From: G963668605 sp963668605 | GTDB lineage: Bacteria > Acidobacteriota > Terriglobia > Bryobacterales > Bryobacteraceae | NCBI GenBank assembly: GCA_963668605.1 | Contig: OY764903.1 | Coordinates: forward strand, 7,130,001 to 7,194,000 | Length of the DNA: 64,000 bases | Direction of reading: 5' to 3' | Shown here: positions 1 to 7,702 of the stretch, piece after piece | Numbering within the stretch: the stretch's first letter is position 1 | How the letters are laid out: each line of letters starts with the position of its first letter | Notes under the pieces: model-generated | Told to the model about the DNA's origin: nothing | The model's database searches: none | What the model saw: the letters and a program-made list of their open reading frames with translations, nothing else | Program-made: the position numbers and the translations under genes

Positions 1-1
1 C

Positions 2-934
2 GCGGCTTACGGAGTTTTGGGTCAGTTGGGGATCTTCATCGACGAAGGTATTCCCACTCGCGCCGTCGCCGTGGACTTCGACCCGATCACCAATGCTCTG
101 CTTCCTCAGTCCAACTGGGGCGGCCCGGGCGTGGCAAACAAAACTGCTCTCGGGAAAACCAAGAGCTTCGCTATTCCGCATTTCCCGGTGAATGATGCGG
201 TGCTCGCCTCCGATTTGCAGTCGAGGCGTCGCCCCGGATCTGATGCCGTGCAGGATGCGCAATACGCGCTCGCCAAAAAGATGATCGAGATACGCACCAA
301 GCTCGATCAGATACTCGAATGGATGCGCCTGGGCGTGCTCAAGGGTTCCATCACGGATGGCGCCGGCACGGTGATCCTAAATCCCTATACGGATTTCGGC
401 GTCGCCCAGGATTCTACTTCCTTCGTGCTCGCCACGGCAACCACCGATGTATCGGGGAAAATCGCCATCGTCAAGCGCAATATCCAAAAGAACCTTCGCG
501 GCGAGATCGCGACTGGCTATGTGGCTCTGTGCTCGGATGGCTTCTATGATGCGTTCGTCAGTCATGCGAACGTGAAGTCGGCCTTCCAGTATTACATCGT
601 CAACGGGCAGACTCTCGCGGGCGACTACCGCGATGGTTTCCTATTCGGGAACGTGCTCTGGATCAACTACACCGGATCGGTCGCTGATCCCGCGGGCACG
701 CTTCAGCCGATGATCGACGCGAACAGCGCCTATGTGATTCCGCGCGGCACGAGCCTCTTCAAGACGTTCTTTGCTCCTGCGGATTACATGGAGACCGTCA
801 ACACTCTCGGACAGCCCTTCTATGCCAAGCAGGACCGCATGAAATTCGATAAGGGCGTCGAGGTGGAATGCCAGAGTAACCCTCTGCCGATCTGCCTGAA
901 GCCGCTGGTGGTTCAGAAAGTCACGGTCGCCTAA
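2..934 (+). CDS. Major capsid protein, lambda gpE family (5' partial)
   Basis: This is the main head-shell protein. The reading frame is open to the first base of the window, so the true start is upstream; a TTG at 17 is internal. Features resembling the Phage_cap_E family are the early block of Phe/Asp and Leu-rich residues and the central helix followed by 'LKGSITD'. Others are the 'GFYDAFVSHANVKSAFQ' segment, the 'YMETVNTLGQPFYAK' segment and a C-terminal 'SNPLPICLKPLVV' strand. About 310 codons are visible; family members are usually 330-350 residues, so about 30 residues may be missing. A terminator-like hairpin follows at once, which would help raise capsid mRNA above the genes downstream. 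The family assignment is from memory of gpE sequences. Confidence 0.85.
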   Translation, partial: AAYGVLGQLGIFIDEGIPTRAVAVDFDPITNALLPQSNWGGPGVANKTALGKTKSFAIPHFPVNDAVLASDLQSRRRPGSDAVQDAQYALAKKMIEIRTKLDQILEWMRLGVLKGSITDGAGTVILNPYTDFGVAQDSTSFVLATATTDVSGKIAIVKRNIQKNLRGEIATGYVALCSDGFYDAFVSHANVKSAFQYYIVNGQTLAGDYRDGFLFGNVLWINYTGSVADPAGTLQPMIDANSAYVIPRGTSLFKTFFAPADYMETVNTLGQPFYAKQDRMKFDKGVEVECQSNPLPICLKPLVVQKVTVA

Positions 935-957
935 CCGTTTCTTCTCCTCTCTCTACA

Positions 958-987
958 GGGGCGGTGTGTCCTATCCGCCCCTTTTTT
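958..987 (+). terminator. Intrinsic terminator after the capsid gene
   Basis: A perfect 7-bp GC stem (GGGGCGG at 958-964 pairing with CCGCCCC at 975-981) has a 10-base loop and is followed directly by six T residues (982-987). The start codon of the next gene follows without a gap at 988. This is a textbook rho-independent terminator, most likely a partial attenuator separating highly expressed capsid from the head-tail joining genes. Confidence 0.8.
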
Positions 988-1290
988 ATGCCATTCGACG
1001 ATGCACTTACAGCCCTGAACTCTGCGCTCCTGGCCGAGTTTGGCGAGACTGTGACCTACACCAAGGGGATAACCTCGGTGAACGTCCAGGCGATCGCCTC
1101 CGGCCCGCCGCAAGCGGATCCGTCATCTCCTCCCTTTGGAATCAGCTTGGAACTGAGGGAATCGGATTTGCCCTTCTCTGCCGAAAATGACGATCAGGTT
1201 CTTTTCCGAAGCGGAACGTACACCGTGATCAACGTTCAGCGGCCTCCTCTTACTGAATTGCTCCGTGTGTCTTTGGATAAACAGCGGTGA
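988..1290 (+). CDS. Head-tail joining protein, lambda gpFII-like
   Basis: A 100-residue protein at the position of lambda FII, which sits at the head-tail interface and binds the filled head before tail attachment. It starts with a 'PFDDALTALNSALLAEFG' helix, then a small beta-rich domain with 'LELRESDLPF' and 'FRSGTYTVINVQRP', similar in size and layout to gpFII (about 117 residues). The ATG at 988 is preferred because the only upstream alternative, GTG at 964, lies inside the terminator stem. The ATG lacks an obvious Shine-Dalgarno sequence, so expression may depend on translation from read-through mRNA. It overlaps the next start by four bases (GTGA). Confidence 0.7.
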   Translation: MPFDDALTALNSALLAEFGETVTYTKGITSVNVQAIASGPPQADPSSPPFGISLELRESDLPFSAENDDQVLFRSGTYTVINVQRPPLTELLRVSLDKQR

Positions 1291-1724
1291 TCACTTTTTC
1301 GATCTCAGTCACGAAGCGGATCGATCTGGACGCGATTCTGCTGTCGGATTATCAGCGTGCGCGGATCGCCATGGCGGGCGTCGAGAGTATGAAGGACCGC
1401 ATCATCAACAAGCTGCTCGACGTATATGACGATCCGGTGAAGAGCCTGAATGAAGCCTATAAAAAAGCCAAGATTCGCCAGGGCGCAAAGCCCGAGCCGG
1501 ATCTGGTCTACACCGGCGGTCTCATGCGCGACATGGATATCAAGTTCATGAACTCGGAGAAGATCATCGTTGGTCCGGTGAGCCAGAAAAACGCAATCAA
1601 GGCGGCAGTCAACCAGGCGCGGCGCCATCAACTCGGCTTCTCCCCGTCCGACATCGAAAATCTGGAAGCCGAAAAGGAACGGCAATTGGCAGAGAACATT
1701 CGCCGCATGCGGAGGGCCGCTTGA
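1287..1724 (+). CDS. Neck/tail-completion protein, gpZ position
   Basis: A 145-residue protein starting at GTG 1287 inside the stop of the previous gene. It sits where lambda encodes gpZ, between the head-tail joiner and the tail terminator. It is helical and charged, with a long central helix and a basic C-terminus ('NIRRMRRAA'). There is no catalytic motif. The function is inferred from position and size (gpZ is about 190 residues) rather than from a clear sequence match. The overlapping start and stop codons indicate translational coupling with both neighbours. Confidence 0.55.
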   Translation: MITFSISVTKRIDLDAILLSDYQRARIAMAGVESMKDRIINKLLDVYDDPVKSLNEAYKKAKIRQGAKPEPDLVYTGGLMRDMDIKFMNSEKIIVGPVSQKNAIKAAVNQARRHQLGFSPSDIENLEAEKERQLAENIRRMRRAA

Positions 1725-2182
1725 CGAATCCGAATGATCTGATCGATGCGCTCGTGGCCAAACTGCGAGCCATCTCGGCGCTGGTGATAGCAGTTGGCCA
1801 GGCGGGGTATATTCTCGCTTACAAAGACAACTACCCGAACAACGTGAACCTGGTCGAAGCCCTGGTGGAACTTCGCACGCCGGGAATCATGATCGTGTGG
1901 CGCGGCAGCGGCCCGGCCAATTCCGCCCGCCGGGAAGTCTGGCAGCATCAATTCTCGATCTTCATCAAAGCGGTTGGAGAGGCTGCGGACTTTTGGGATT
2001 TGATCGTTGATGGAGTCCCGGCCGGTGGCGACGGTCTGAAAATGCTGCGCACCGAGATCCACCCAAATGTGGGTCAGATGAATACTCCGAGTATCGCTCG
2101 GCGGTCCCTGCCCATCAGCCAGTTTGCAACCCTGGATTATTTTGAAGCGACTTTGTCGCTCAACGAAAAAGGAGATTACTGA
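1721..2182 (+). CDS. Tail terminator-like protein, gpU position
   Basis: A 153-residue protein in the position of lambda gpU, which forms the ring that stops tail-tube growth and docks to the head. The TTG start at 1721 overlaps the preceding TGA and is supported by GGAGG at 1711-1715. The N-terminal helix 'DLIDALVAKLRAISALVIAV' followed by a mixed alpha/beta domain fits the tail-terminator fold. Similarity is structural and positional rather than by obvious motif. It overlaps the tube gene by one base at 2182. Confidence 0.55.
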   Translation: MTNPNDLIDALVAKLRAISALVIAVGQAGYILAYKDNYPNNVNLVEALVELRTPGIMIVWRGSGPANSARREVWQHQFSIFIKAVGEAADFWDLIVDGVPAGGDGLKMLRTEIHPNVGQMNTPSIARRSLPISQFATLDYFEATLSLNEKGDY

Positions 2183-3231
2183 TGTCTACTCCAGCATCTA
2201 TTCAAGAACTGCGGCTGGCGATTGGCTTCAAGAAGCAATCCGCTCTCCAGACGGCGCTCGTAGCCGCCGATTGCTGGTCGCTGAATACCACCTCTCCGGC
2301 CATTCCGCAGCCCATTCTGAACGTTGAGAGCAATGAGGATGATTTTGGGAAAGGCGATAGTTGGGCAACGCAGCAATTCCCTTCGCACATTGATTCCAAC
2401 TTTCCCTGGGAATACTATCTCACCTCGGAAAATGCGGCCATGCTCTTCGCGTTTGCTTTGGGCAAGGCGGCGAAAACAACGGCCGGTACTGGGTTCAAAT
2501 ATACCTGCACGCCTCTTGACGCGAGCGCCGATGGCATCGACATGCCGGCGACCACGGTCGTCGCTGCAATTCGCCAAGGAGCGAGCGACGTCTTCGATCT
2601 GGGTCTGATTGGCATGTGCCTGGAGGATTTCTCGATCTCTTTGAAATCGGGGCCGGGCCGTGCGAATTCGACCATGCGCTCAAACTGGGTCGGGTGCGGC
2701 AAATACGTCAAGCCGAGCGCCATCGCGATTCCGGCAATTGCGACGGAGCATGCGTTGAACTCCGGCGGCTCCGCAATCACGATCCTGGCTCAGGATTACG
2801 TGACTACGAAGAAGTTCATCAGTCTGGATTTCTCCTGGAAGAACAATATCCGGCTTCAATCCGGCAATTTCCCGGGATCCGGTACGCAGAGTGGCTTCCA
2901 GATCCGAGGGCGTATGCGCCGCGGCAAACCGCAATGCTCGCTCCAGTGGGTGGTCGAGTTCATGGATGGATCGACCGAACTGGACGACTTCCTAGCAATG
3001 ACGGAAGGCACAGCGGTGATTGACGTAACCGGCGCCGAGATCTCGACCGGCTTCAATCATAAGTTATTGCTCACCTTGCAGCGACTGCAAATCAGTTCGG
3101 CTCCAATCCGCGAAACGGATGGGATCGTTTCGGTTGCCTGTCAGGCAACCACCATGAAACATGCGACCAATGGCGTCATTTCGGCGGAAGTGACCACCAC
3201 TCAGGACAGTATTCTGACCGCCGCCGCGTGA
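2182..3231 (+). CDS. Major tail tube protein
   Basis: This 349-residue protein would polymerise into hexameric rings of the siphophage tail tube. It lies between the tail terminator and the tail assembly chaperone pair, exactly where lambda gpV is found. The sequence is beta-rich with many Ser/Thr and Gly, as in tube subunits; it is longer than gpV (246 residues) and closer in size to the long tube proteins of other siphophages. The ATG start at 2182 has a good AGGAG at 2170-2174. There is no transmembrane or signal segment. The call is mainly from synteny plus composition. Confidence 0.65.
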   Translation: MSTPASIQELRLAIGFKKQSALQTALVAADCWSLNTTSPAIPQPILNVESNEDDFGKGDSWATQQFPSHIDSNFPWEYYLTSENAAMLFAFALGKAAKTTAGTGFKYTCTPLDASADGIDMPATTVVAAIRQGASDVFDLGLIGMCLEDFSISLKSGPGRANSTMRSNWVGCGKYVKPSAIAIPAIATEHALNSGGSAITILAQDYVTTKKFISLDFSWKNNIRLQSGNFPGSGTQSGFQIRGRMRRGKPQCSLQWVVEFMDGSTELDDFLAMTEGTAVIDVTGAEISTGFNHKLLLTLQRLQISSAPIRETDGIVSVACQATTMKHATNGVISAEVTTTQDSILTAAA

Positions 3232-3239
3232 GGGGAATC

Positions 3240-3827
3240 ATGTTCGATTCACAGAAGAAAGACATCACTGTCCGGATCATCTCGGGTGGCGACAAAAGCT
3301 GCGTCGTCCGGTATCCGACCGATCAGGAATGGGCCGAAAGAGCGCGCCGGCTCAAGATGGTTCGGCAAAACCTCGGGCGCGGAATATCGCGCCCGGTGCC
3401 GCAGAAATCCGAATCCGTCGATTTCGATTTGTTCCAGAAGATTCGACAGGATAAGGACGGCTGCGATTTTACCGAAGGCGAAGCGTCGAAGGTCGTCGGC
3501 AAATTGGAAGCCTGCCAGGTCGTGGATATCAGCCGGGAAGCTGGCGGATACAAGGTGACGTTGAAGGCCGGAAAAATTGAGACCGTGCATTGTCTCAAAT
3601 CTCCGATGGCCGATGACGTCATCCAGTATGATCGCCAGCAATTGATTCGGGAAGATCGCCCGCGCACAACTGAAATGCGCGTCCTGATCGAACCCGCCGG
3701 CGAGTTGTACGATCGTCTGGTTACCAAATCCGAAGGCTACAGCGGACCGGTTCCGATCAACCACAAATATGCCGTGATCTTTGAACTGATCTCGGAAATC
3801 GAGCGCGAGGAAGAGGACCCGGAATAG
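3240..3827 (+). CDS. Tail assembly chaperone, gpG-type
   Basis: A 195-residue acidic protein between the tail tube and the tape measure, the position of lambda gpG, which coats the tape measure during tail assembly. The ATG at 3240 follows AGGGG (3231-3235) and is preferred over the GTG at 3228 that overlaps the previous stop. The C-terminus is very acidic ('EIEREEEDPE'). The downstream -1 frame (3785-4228) is open without its own start codon and is probably fused to this protein by programmed frameshifting, as in lambda G/GT. No catalytic motifs are visible. Confidence 0.6.
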   Translation: MFDSQKKDITVRIISGGDKSCVVRYPTDQEWAERARRLKMVRQNLGRGISRPVPQKSESVDFDLFQKIRQDKDGCDFTEGEASKVVGKLEACQVVDISREAGGYKVTLKAGKIETVHCLKSPMADDVIQYDRQQLIREDRPRTTEMRVLIEPAGELYDRLVTKSEGYSGPVPINHKYAVIFELISEIEREEEDPE

Positions 3828-4228
3828 AGGACCCGGACGCCACGCCGGGCCTTCGGGCCGTCGTCCGGGCCATTCTCAGGCGCGATGAATGCAAGGGTCC
3901 CTCGAAATGTGTTGCAGCGACCGAGATTGCCTGCAATCAATGTGATCGGATCTGGGAGCGAACTCCGACCGCTCTGCAGGTCTGCCCGAATTGTGCTGCG
4001 CGTGATTACACGCGGCAGCGCTGCCCGGATTGCCCCAAGACCCTTTCGGAGAGCGCGTTACATGGCTCGCAAGGCATGCTAATCAGGCGGTCGATGAAAC
4101 TGCTCTTTGCGGCGAAAAACGGTTTTTCCATAACTCTAAAGGACATTACATCCGAAGAGTTCGCGGTCATCCAGCTTATTGAAGCCGAGCGCGCCAAACT
4201 CGAAAGCGAAAAGAATGCAGGACGTTGA
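3785..4228 (+). CDS. Frameshift extension of the tail chaperone (gpGT-type zinc ribbon)
   Basis: The -1 frame relative to the chaperone gene is open from the stop at 3782-3784 to TGA at 4226-4228. It has no ATG, GTG or TTG before about residue 85 of the open stretch, so its cysteine-rich part can only be made by a shift out of the upstream gene between 3785 and 3827. It encodes paired cysteines ('CNQC', 'CPNC', 'CPDC'), typical of zinc ribbons, then a helical tail ('EEFAVIQLIEAERAKLESE'). Lambda makes gpG-T the same way to recruit the tube protein. No standard slippery heptamer was found; a CCCG proline slip near 3818-3821 is possible. The last 14 bases overlap the tape-measure gene. Confidence 0.6.
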   Translation, partial: TDLGNRARGRGPGIEDPDATPGLRAVVRAILRRDECKGPSKCVAATEIACNQCDRIWERTPTALQVCPNCAARDYTRQRCPDCPKTLSESALHGSQGMLIRRSMKLLFAAKNGFSITLKDITSEEFAVIQLIEAERAKLESEKNAGR

Positions 4229-7200
4229 CATCATCATCACGGGTGACGATAGCTCTGCGCGAACCGCCATCGAGCGAACCAACTCGATGTTGGATCGCAT
4301 GGAAAAGCAGGCATCACGAGCCGCCGAGACGATTGCCCGCGGTTTCGATAACGCGACTCGTATTTTGGGCCGGCTTGCTGAAGCCGCCGGCTTGGCCTAT
4401 GCGGCCAAGAAGGCATGGGATGGATTGACCACTGCCACCCTGGAAAATGGTTCTGCTGCGGATCGTCTCGTGAATGGCTATCGGGCGCTGCGGCTGGCTC
4501 TATCTCCAACGATCTTCACTGGAGTAACGGTGGGACTTGGGATATTGGCGGAGGAGTCGGTTCGTGCGGCCTATGCGGAAGGCGTGCTGATAGAAAAACA
4601 TGCCGCCATGGCCGCGACGATGCAGTTGACGGTGCCGCAACTGGAAGAGATGCGGGGCGCGTCGCGCATTCTTGGGGCGGATTTCAACGATCTGGCGCAA
4701 GGCGTCGCCAAGGTACAGGAGCAGCTCGCCACCCACAAGGGCCGCGACGCTATAGCTGACCTGGATGTGACAATTACTGATGCCTTTGGTCGGACAAAGC
4801 AGGCAAACATAGTCTTCGCAGAATTGGCTCGCGAGATAGATGCTTTCTACGATCCGGTGGATAAGGCCAAGGGCGCTATCGATGTCTTCGGGGCCGAACT
4901 GGGTTTGAAATTGTTGCCTTACCTGAAAGAATCCACTGCCCGCTATCAGGAGTCCGCTCGGGAATCTATGGTCTGGTCGAATGACACGCGCAAGGCAATC
5001 ACATTACTCAAGACCGACCTGGACGATCTGAAGAGCATCCTGCCTGGCATCGGTTCCGAGTTCAACGCATTCTGGGAGAAAATCCGGGCAGGCGCGGTTG
5101 CAACCGCCGCAGTTGTGAATGCCATTCGACCGCGCGATCTTCCGACTCGGGAGCAGGAACTCGATCCATTCGGCATCAGAGCCAAGCCGGTGGCCGCTGA
5201 AGACCTGAATGCTGTGATGGGGGCCGGATGGCGGAGCGCGCAGCGGATGGCTCCGGGCCACTTCATGCAGGGCACTGGTGGTCAAGGGATGGCGCTATTC
5301 CTCGCGCAAGTTGGCAATCAGGCTGGCTCGCAGCAGGCATCAGACGCCGCACTGAAGCGCTTCGCGGGATCGATTGCTGGTATCAACCGCGAACTCGCCG
5401 ACATGGCAACCAAGCGCGACGGGTATCTCGATCTATTGGACCGGATCTCAAGCGGTAAGGCGCGCGCCAGCGTCGAACAGACGCAGGCGCTCGGTGCCGC
5501 GGTGCGCAACCTGAACGCAGCGATCAAGGACAGCGAGGGTCGGCGCGAGCTGCTGCAGATCGCGGAAAAGCTCGGGACGCTTACAATTTCTTCTGACAAA
5601 ATCTTCGAGGCTAACCGTCGCCTTCAGAGGCCGCGAAGCCTATACCGCGAAGGCGAGCCGACCGGCCAGGAGCGATATCTGAATCCAGCGACCGGCGAAT
5701 GGGAGCCGGTAGCGATCCGCGGGACATATCAACTTCCAGCCGGTTGGGATGCCGGTCAAGGCGAGGGCGCGAAGGGCGCGGCGCGGGCGGCACTCGAAGG
5801 GGCATTCGAAAACGATCGAATTCGCCGGGATCGTGAGGAACGCTCGCGCGAGCGCGAGTTGCGTCATCGCGAGCGCATGATCGAGTTGACCGCGGGGCCT
5901 GGCGGAGAATTGGACGCGGTACAGCAGATCTATGATCTGCGAGTCCAATCGGCCAGAACGGTTGAGAACCTCGAAGAGGCTCGCGTCCAACGCGAAGAGC
6001 GCGTCGTCGAAATTTGGAGGCAACGCTTCGATTCGCTGAAACATTCAGCCGAGGGAATTTTCGACGCTCTTCTCAGCCGGTCGTCTTCAGTCTTTTCCGC
6101 AATCGGAAATACGTTCAAAATGGCGATCCTGACGCCGATCAAAGAGGCGTTCTCGACTTGGATCGCGGGAATGATGCTGCCGGTAATGTACGGAGGCCGC
6201 GGCACCGTCGGCGCGCCAGCCGGCGGCGGAATGATGTCCCTCGGTGGGCTTCTGGGAATCGGCGGATTTGGGGCGGGCGGCGGTACGTTCCCGGGCGGGC
6301 TCGGACCGGGGGGAACGGCTCCCTTCAATCCGAATGCGCCGATCTTCACTGGCGCCGGCGGCTCTGCCAATCCTCTGGCTGGCCTGTGGCAAGGCGGCGG
6401 TTGGGGTGGCGCTGGAGGCGCAGGGGCCGCTGCCGCGCAGCTCGGCGGCTTGGCTGCTCTGCTGGGCGGCGGAATGCTCGGGCTTTCGGGATTGCAGCGC
6501 GGCGGGGCGCTCGGGAATGCCATGACGGTCGGCGGCGGCTCGCTGCTGGGCATGCAGTTCTCGCAGATGCTTGGAATGACGTCCTATGGCGGAGCGATAT
6601 TCGGTGCCGGCGCCGGCTTGGCTGCCGCCGGTCTACAGCGCGGCGGCTGGTCGGGGCTGGGCATGTCGACCGCCGGCGGCGCGCTGGTCGGAATGCAATT
6701 CGGCGGGCCAGTTGGAGCTGCGATCGGCGCGGGCGCCGGCTTCGCTGCTGGATTGGTCCGCATGCTATTTGGCGGCAAATCCAAAGAAGAGCAGATCATC
6801 GAAAAGGTTCGCTCCGCCTATAAGATGGAGATCGACAAGCCGATGGCGACCCAGATCTGGCAGATCGCCAAAGCTGCCTTCGGCGGAAATATTGATATCG
6901 CCGTCTATTCGTCGCAGGTGCGCGAACTGCTCGGACTCTATTCGATGAACCGGGCCACCGGCGGAACTTTCCCGGCTACCCAGAGGGCTCTATCTTTGAC
7001 TCAATTCGGCGGTTCGGTCTATCAGGCACCGGATTACCAGAATGGAGCGCTGCTGAGCCCGCTGAGCGGTTCGATCCCATCATTTGATTCTCTATCGACT
7101 GGCGTGAGGGCGCAGAACGCGGGACCGACGATCGTCAATCTGACGATGGACAGCAAAACGATTGGCACGCTGATCGTTCAGGATGGCCGCGTCGTGACCG

Positions 7201-7286
7201 ACGGACTCATACGGGCGCAAACGTCCAGCTATGGCCGCCGGGAGATGCAGAGCGTGCAGGGCGGGAAGCAGTTTATTGCGGGGTAG
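4215..7286 (+). CDS. Tail tape measure protein
   Basis: A protein of 1023 residues that sets tail length and is ejected with the DNA. The ATG at 4215 is chosen over an in-frame TTG at 4179 because it begins with the typical strand 'DVDIIITGDD' and overlaps the upstream gene only slightly. Layout: helical N-terminus, charged coiled-coil segments (residues 380-620), and a long glycine- and alanine-rich hydrophobic region (residues 650-870) with repeated LQRGG and GAGAG patterns that probably spans membranes. A folded C-terminal part follows. The size and the position after the G/GT pair are decisive. Confidence 0.85.
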   Translation: MQDVDIIITGDDSSARTAIERTNSMLDRMEKQASRAAETIARGFDNATRILGRLAEAAGLAYAAKKAWDGLTTATLENGSAADRLVNGYRALRLALSPTIFTGVTVGLGILAEESVRAAYAEGVLIEKHAAMAATMQLTVPQLEEMRGASRILGADFNDLAQGVAKVQEQLATHKGRDAIADLDVTITDAFGRTKQANIVFAELAREIDAFYDPVDKAKGAIDVFGAELGLKLLPYLKESTARYQESARESMVWSNDTRKAITLLKTDLDDLKSILPGIGSEFNAFWEKIRAGAVATAAVVNAIRPRDLPTREQELDPFGIRAKPVAAEDLNAVMGAGWRSAQRMAPGHFMQGTGGQGMALFLAQVGNQAGSQQASDAALKRFAGSIAGINRELADMATKRDGYLDLLDRISSGKARASVEQTQALGAAVRNLNAAIKDSEGRRELLQIAEKLGTLTISSDKIFEANRRLQRPRSLYREGEPTGQERYLNPATGEWEPVAIRGTYQLPAGWDAGQGEGAKGAARAALEGAFENDRIRRDREERSRERELRHRERMIELTAGPGGELDAVQQIYDLRVQSARTVENLEEARVQREERVVEIWRQRFDSLKHSAEGIFDALLSRSSSVFSAIGNTFKMAILTPIKEAFSTWIAGMMLPVMYGGRGTVGAPAGGGMMSLGGLLGIGGFGAGGGTFPGGLGPGGTAPFNPNAPIFTGAGGSANPLAGLWQGGGWGGAGGAGAAAAQLGGLAALLGGGMLGLSGLQRGGALGNAMTVGGGSLLGMQFSQMLGMTSYGGAIFGAGAGLAAAGLQRGGWSGLGMSTAGGALVGMQFGGPVGAAIGAGAGFAAGLVRMLFGGKSKEEQIIEKVRSAYKMEIDKPMATQIWQIAKAAFGGNIDIAVYSSQVRELLGLYSMNRATGGTFPATQRALSLTQFGGSVYQAPDYQNGALLSPLSGSIPSFDSLSTGVRAQNAGPTIVNLTMDSKTIGTLIVQDGRVVTDGLIRAQTSSYGRREMQSVQGGKQFIAG

Positions 7287-7291
7287 CTGAA

Positions 7292-7702
7292 ATGCCTGGA
7301 AGTGTATCCGCACCGGTGATCGCAACTCCGCCTCCCGTCCTGCCGGCCAGTCTCTGTAGCGCCTTTAAGCGCAGTGAGGACTATCCGGCCCGCGAGAATA
7401 TCTATCTGAATGGCGAATCGCAGCGCGCCAGTCTGGCCACCTCGCCGCGGCGCCGCTGGGCGCTCACGAAACGGCTGATCGCTTCGGAATTCGTCGCACT
7501 CCGGGATTTTTGGATTGCGCGGCGCGGTCCCGTTGAGGCGTTCTATTATTACGATCCCTATTACACGTCTCCTCTGTTCTCCCATGATCCGACCGGCGCC
7601 GCGACCACCGGCCGATACACGGTCTGCTTTGACGGTCGCTGGAGCGCGGATCTGACCATCGCTCGGTCGGACCTCCAGATTTCTCTCATTGAAATAGGCT
7701 GA
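7292..7702 (+). CDS. Minor tail protein (gpM/DUF2460-like)
   Basis: A 136-residue protein at the position of lambda gpM, part of the tail tip that contacts the tape measure. The central pattern 'LRDFWIARRGPVEAFYYYD' resembles the 'FWxxRRGPxxxF' core of DUF2460/minor tail proteins. A related core ('FWEARKGAYQPF') recurs in the N-terminus of the next gene, so the two may be paralogous building blocks of the tip. The ATG at 7292 starts four bases after the tape-measure stop. It ends by overlapping the next ATG at 7702 by one base. Confidence 0.6.
   Translation: MPGSVSAPVIATPPPVLPASLCSAFKRSEDYPARENIYLNGESQRASLATSPRRRWALTKRLIASEFVALRDFWIARRGPVEAFYYYDPYYTSPLFSHDPTGAATTGRYTVCFDGRWSADLTIARSDLQISLIEIG

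Noticed and set aside
964..990. GTG at 964 as start of the head-tail joining gene
   Set aside because: It lies inside the terminator stem, and the family-like sequence begins at the ATG at 988.
5930..6553. 207-codon proline-rich ORF on the minus strand
   Set aside because: It is the antisense of the glycine-rich part of the tape measure; GGC/GGN codons read backwards as Pro/Ala codons, with no start signal.
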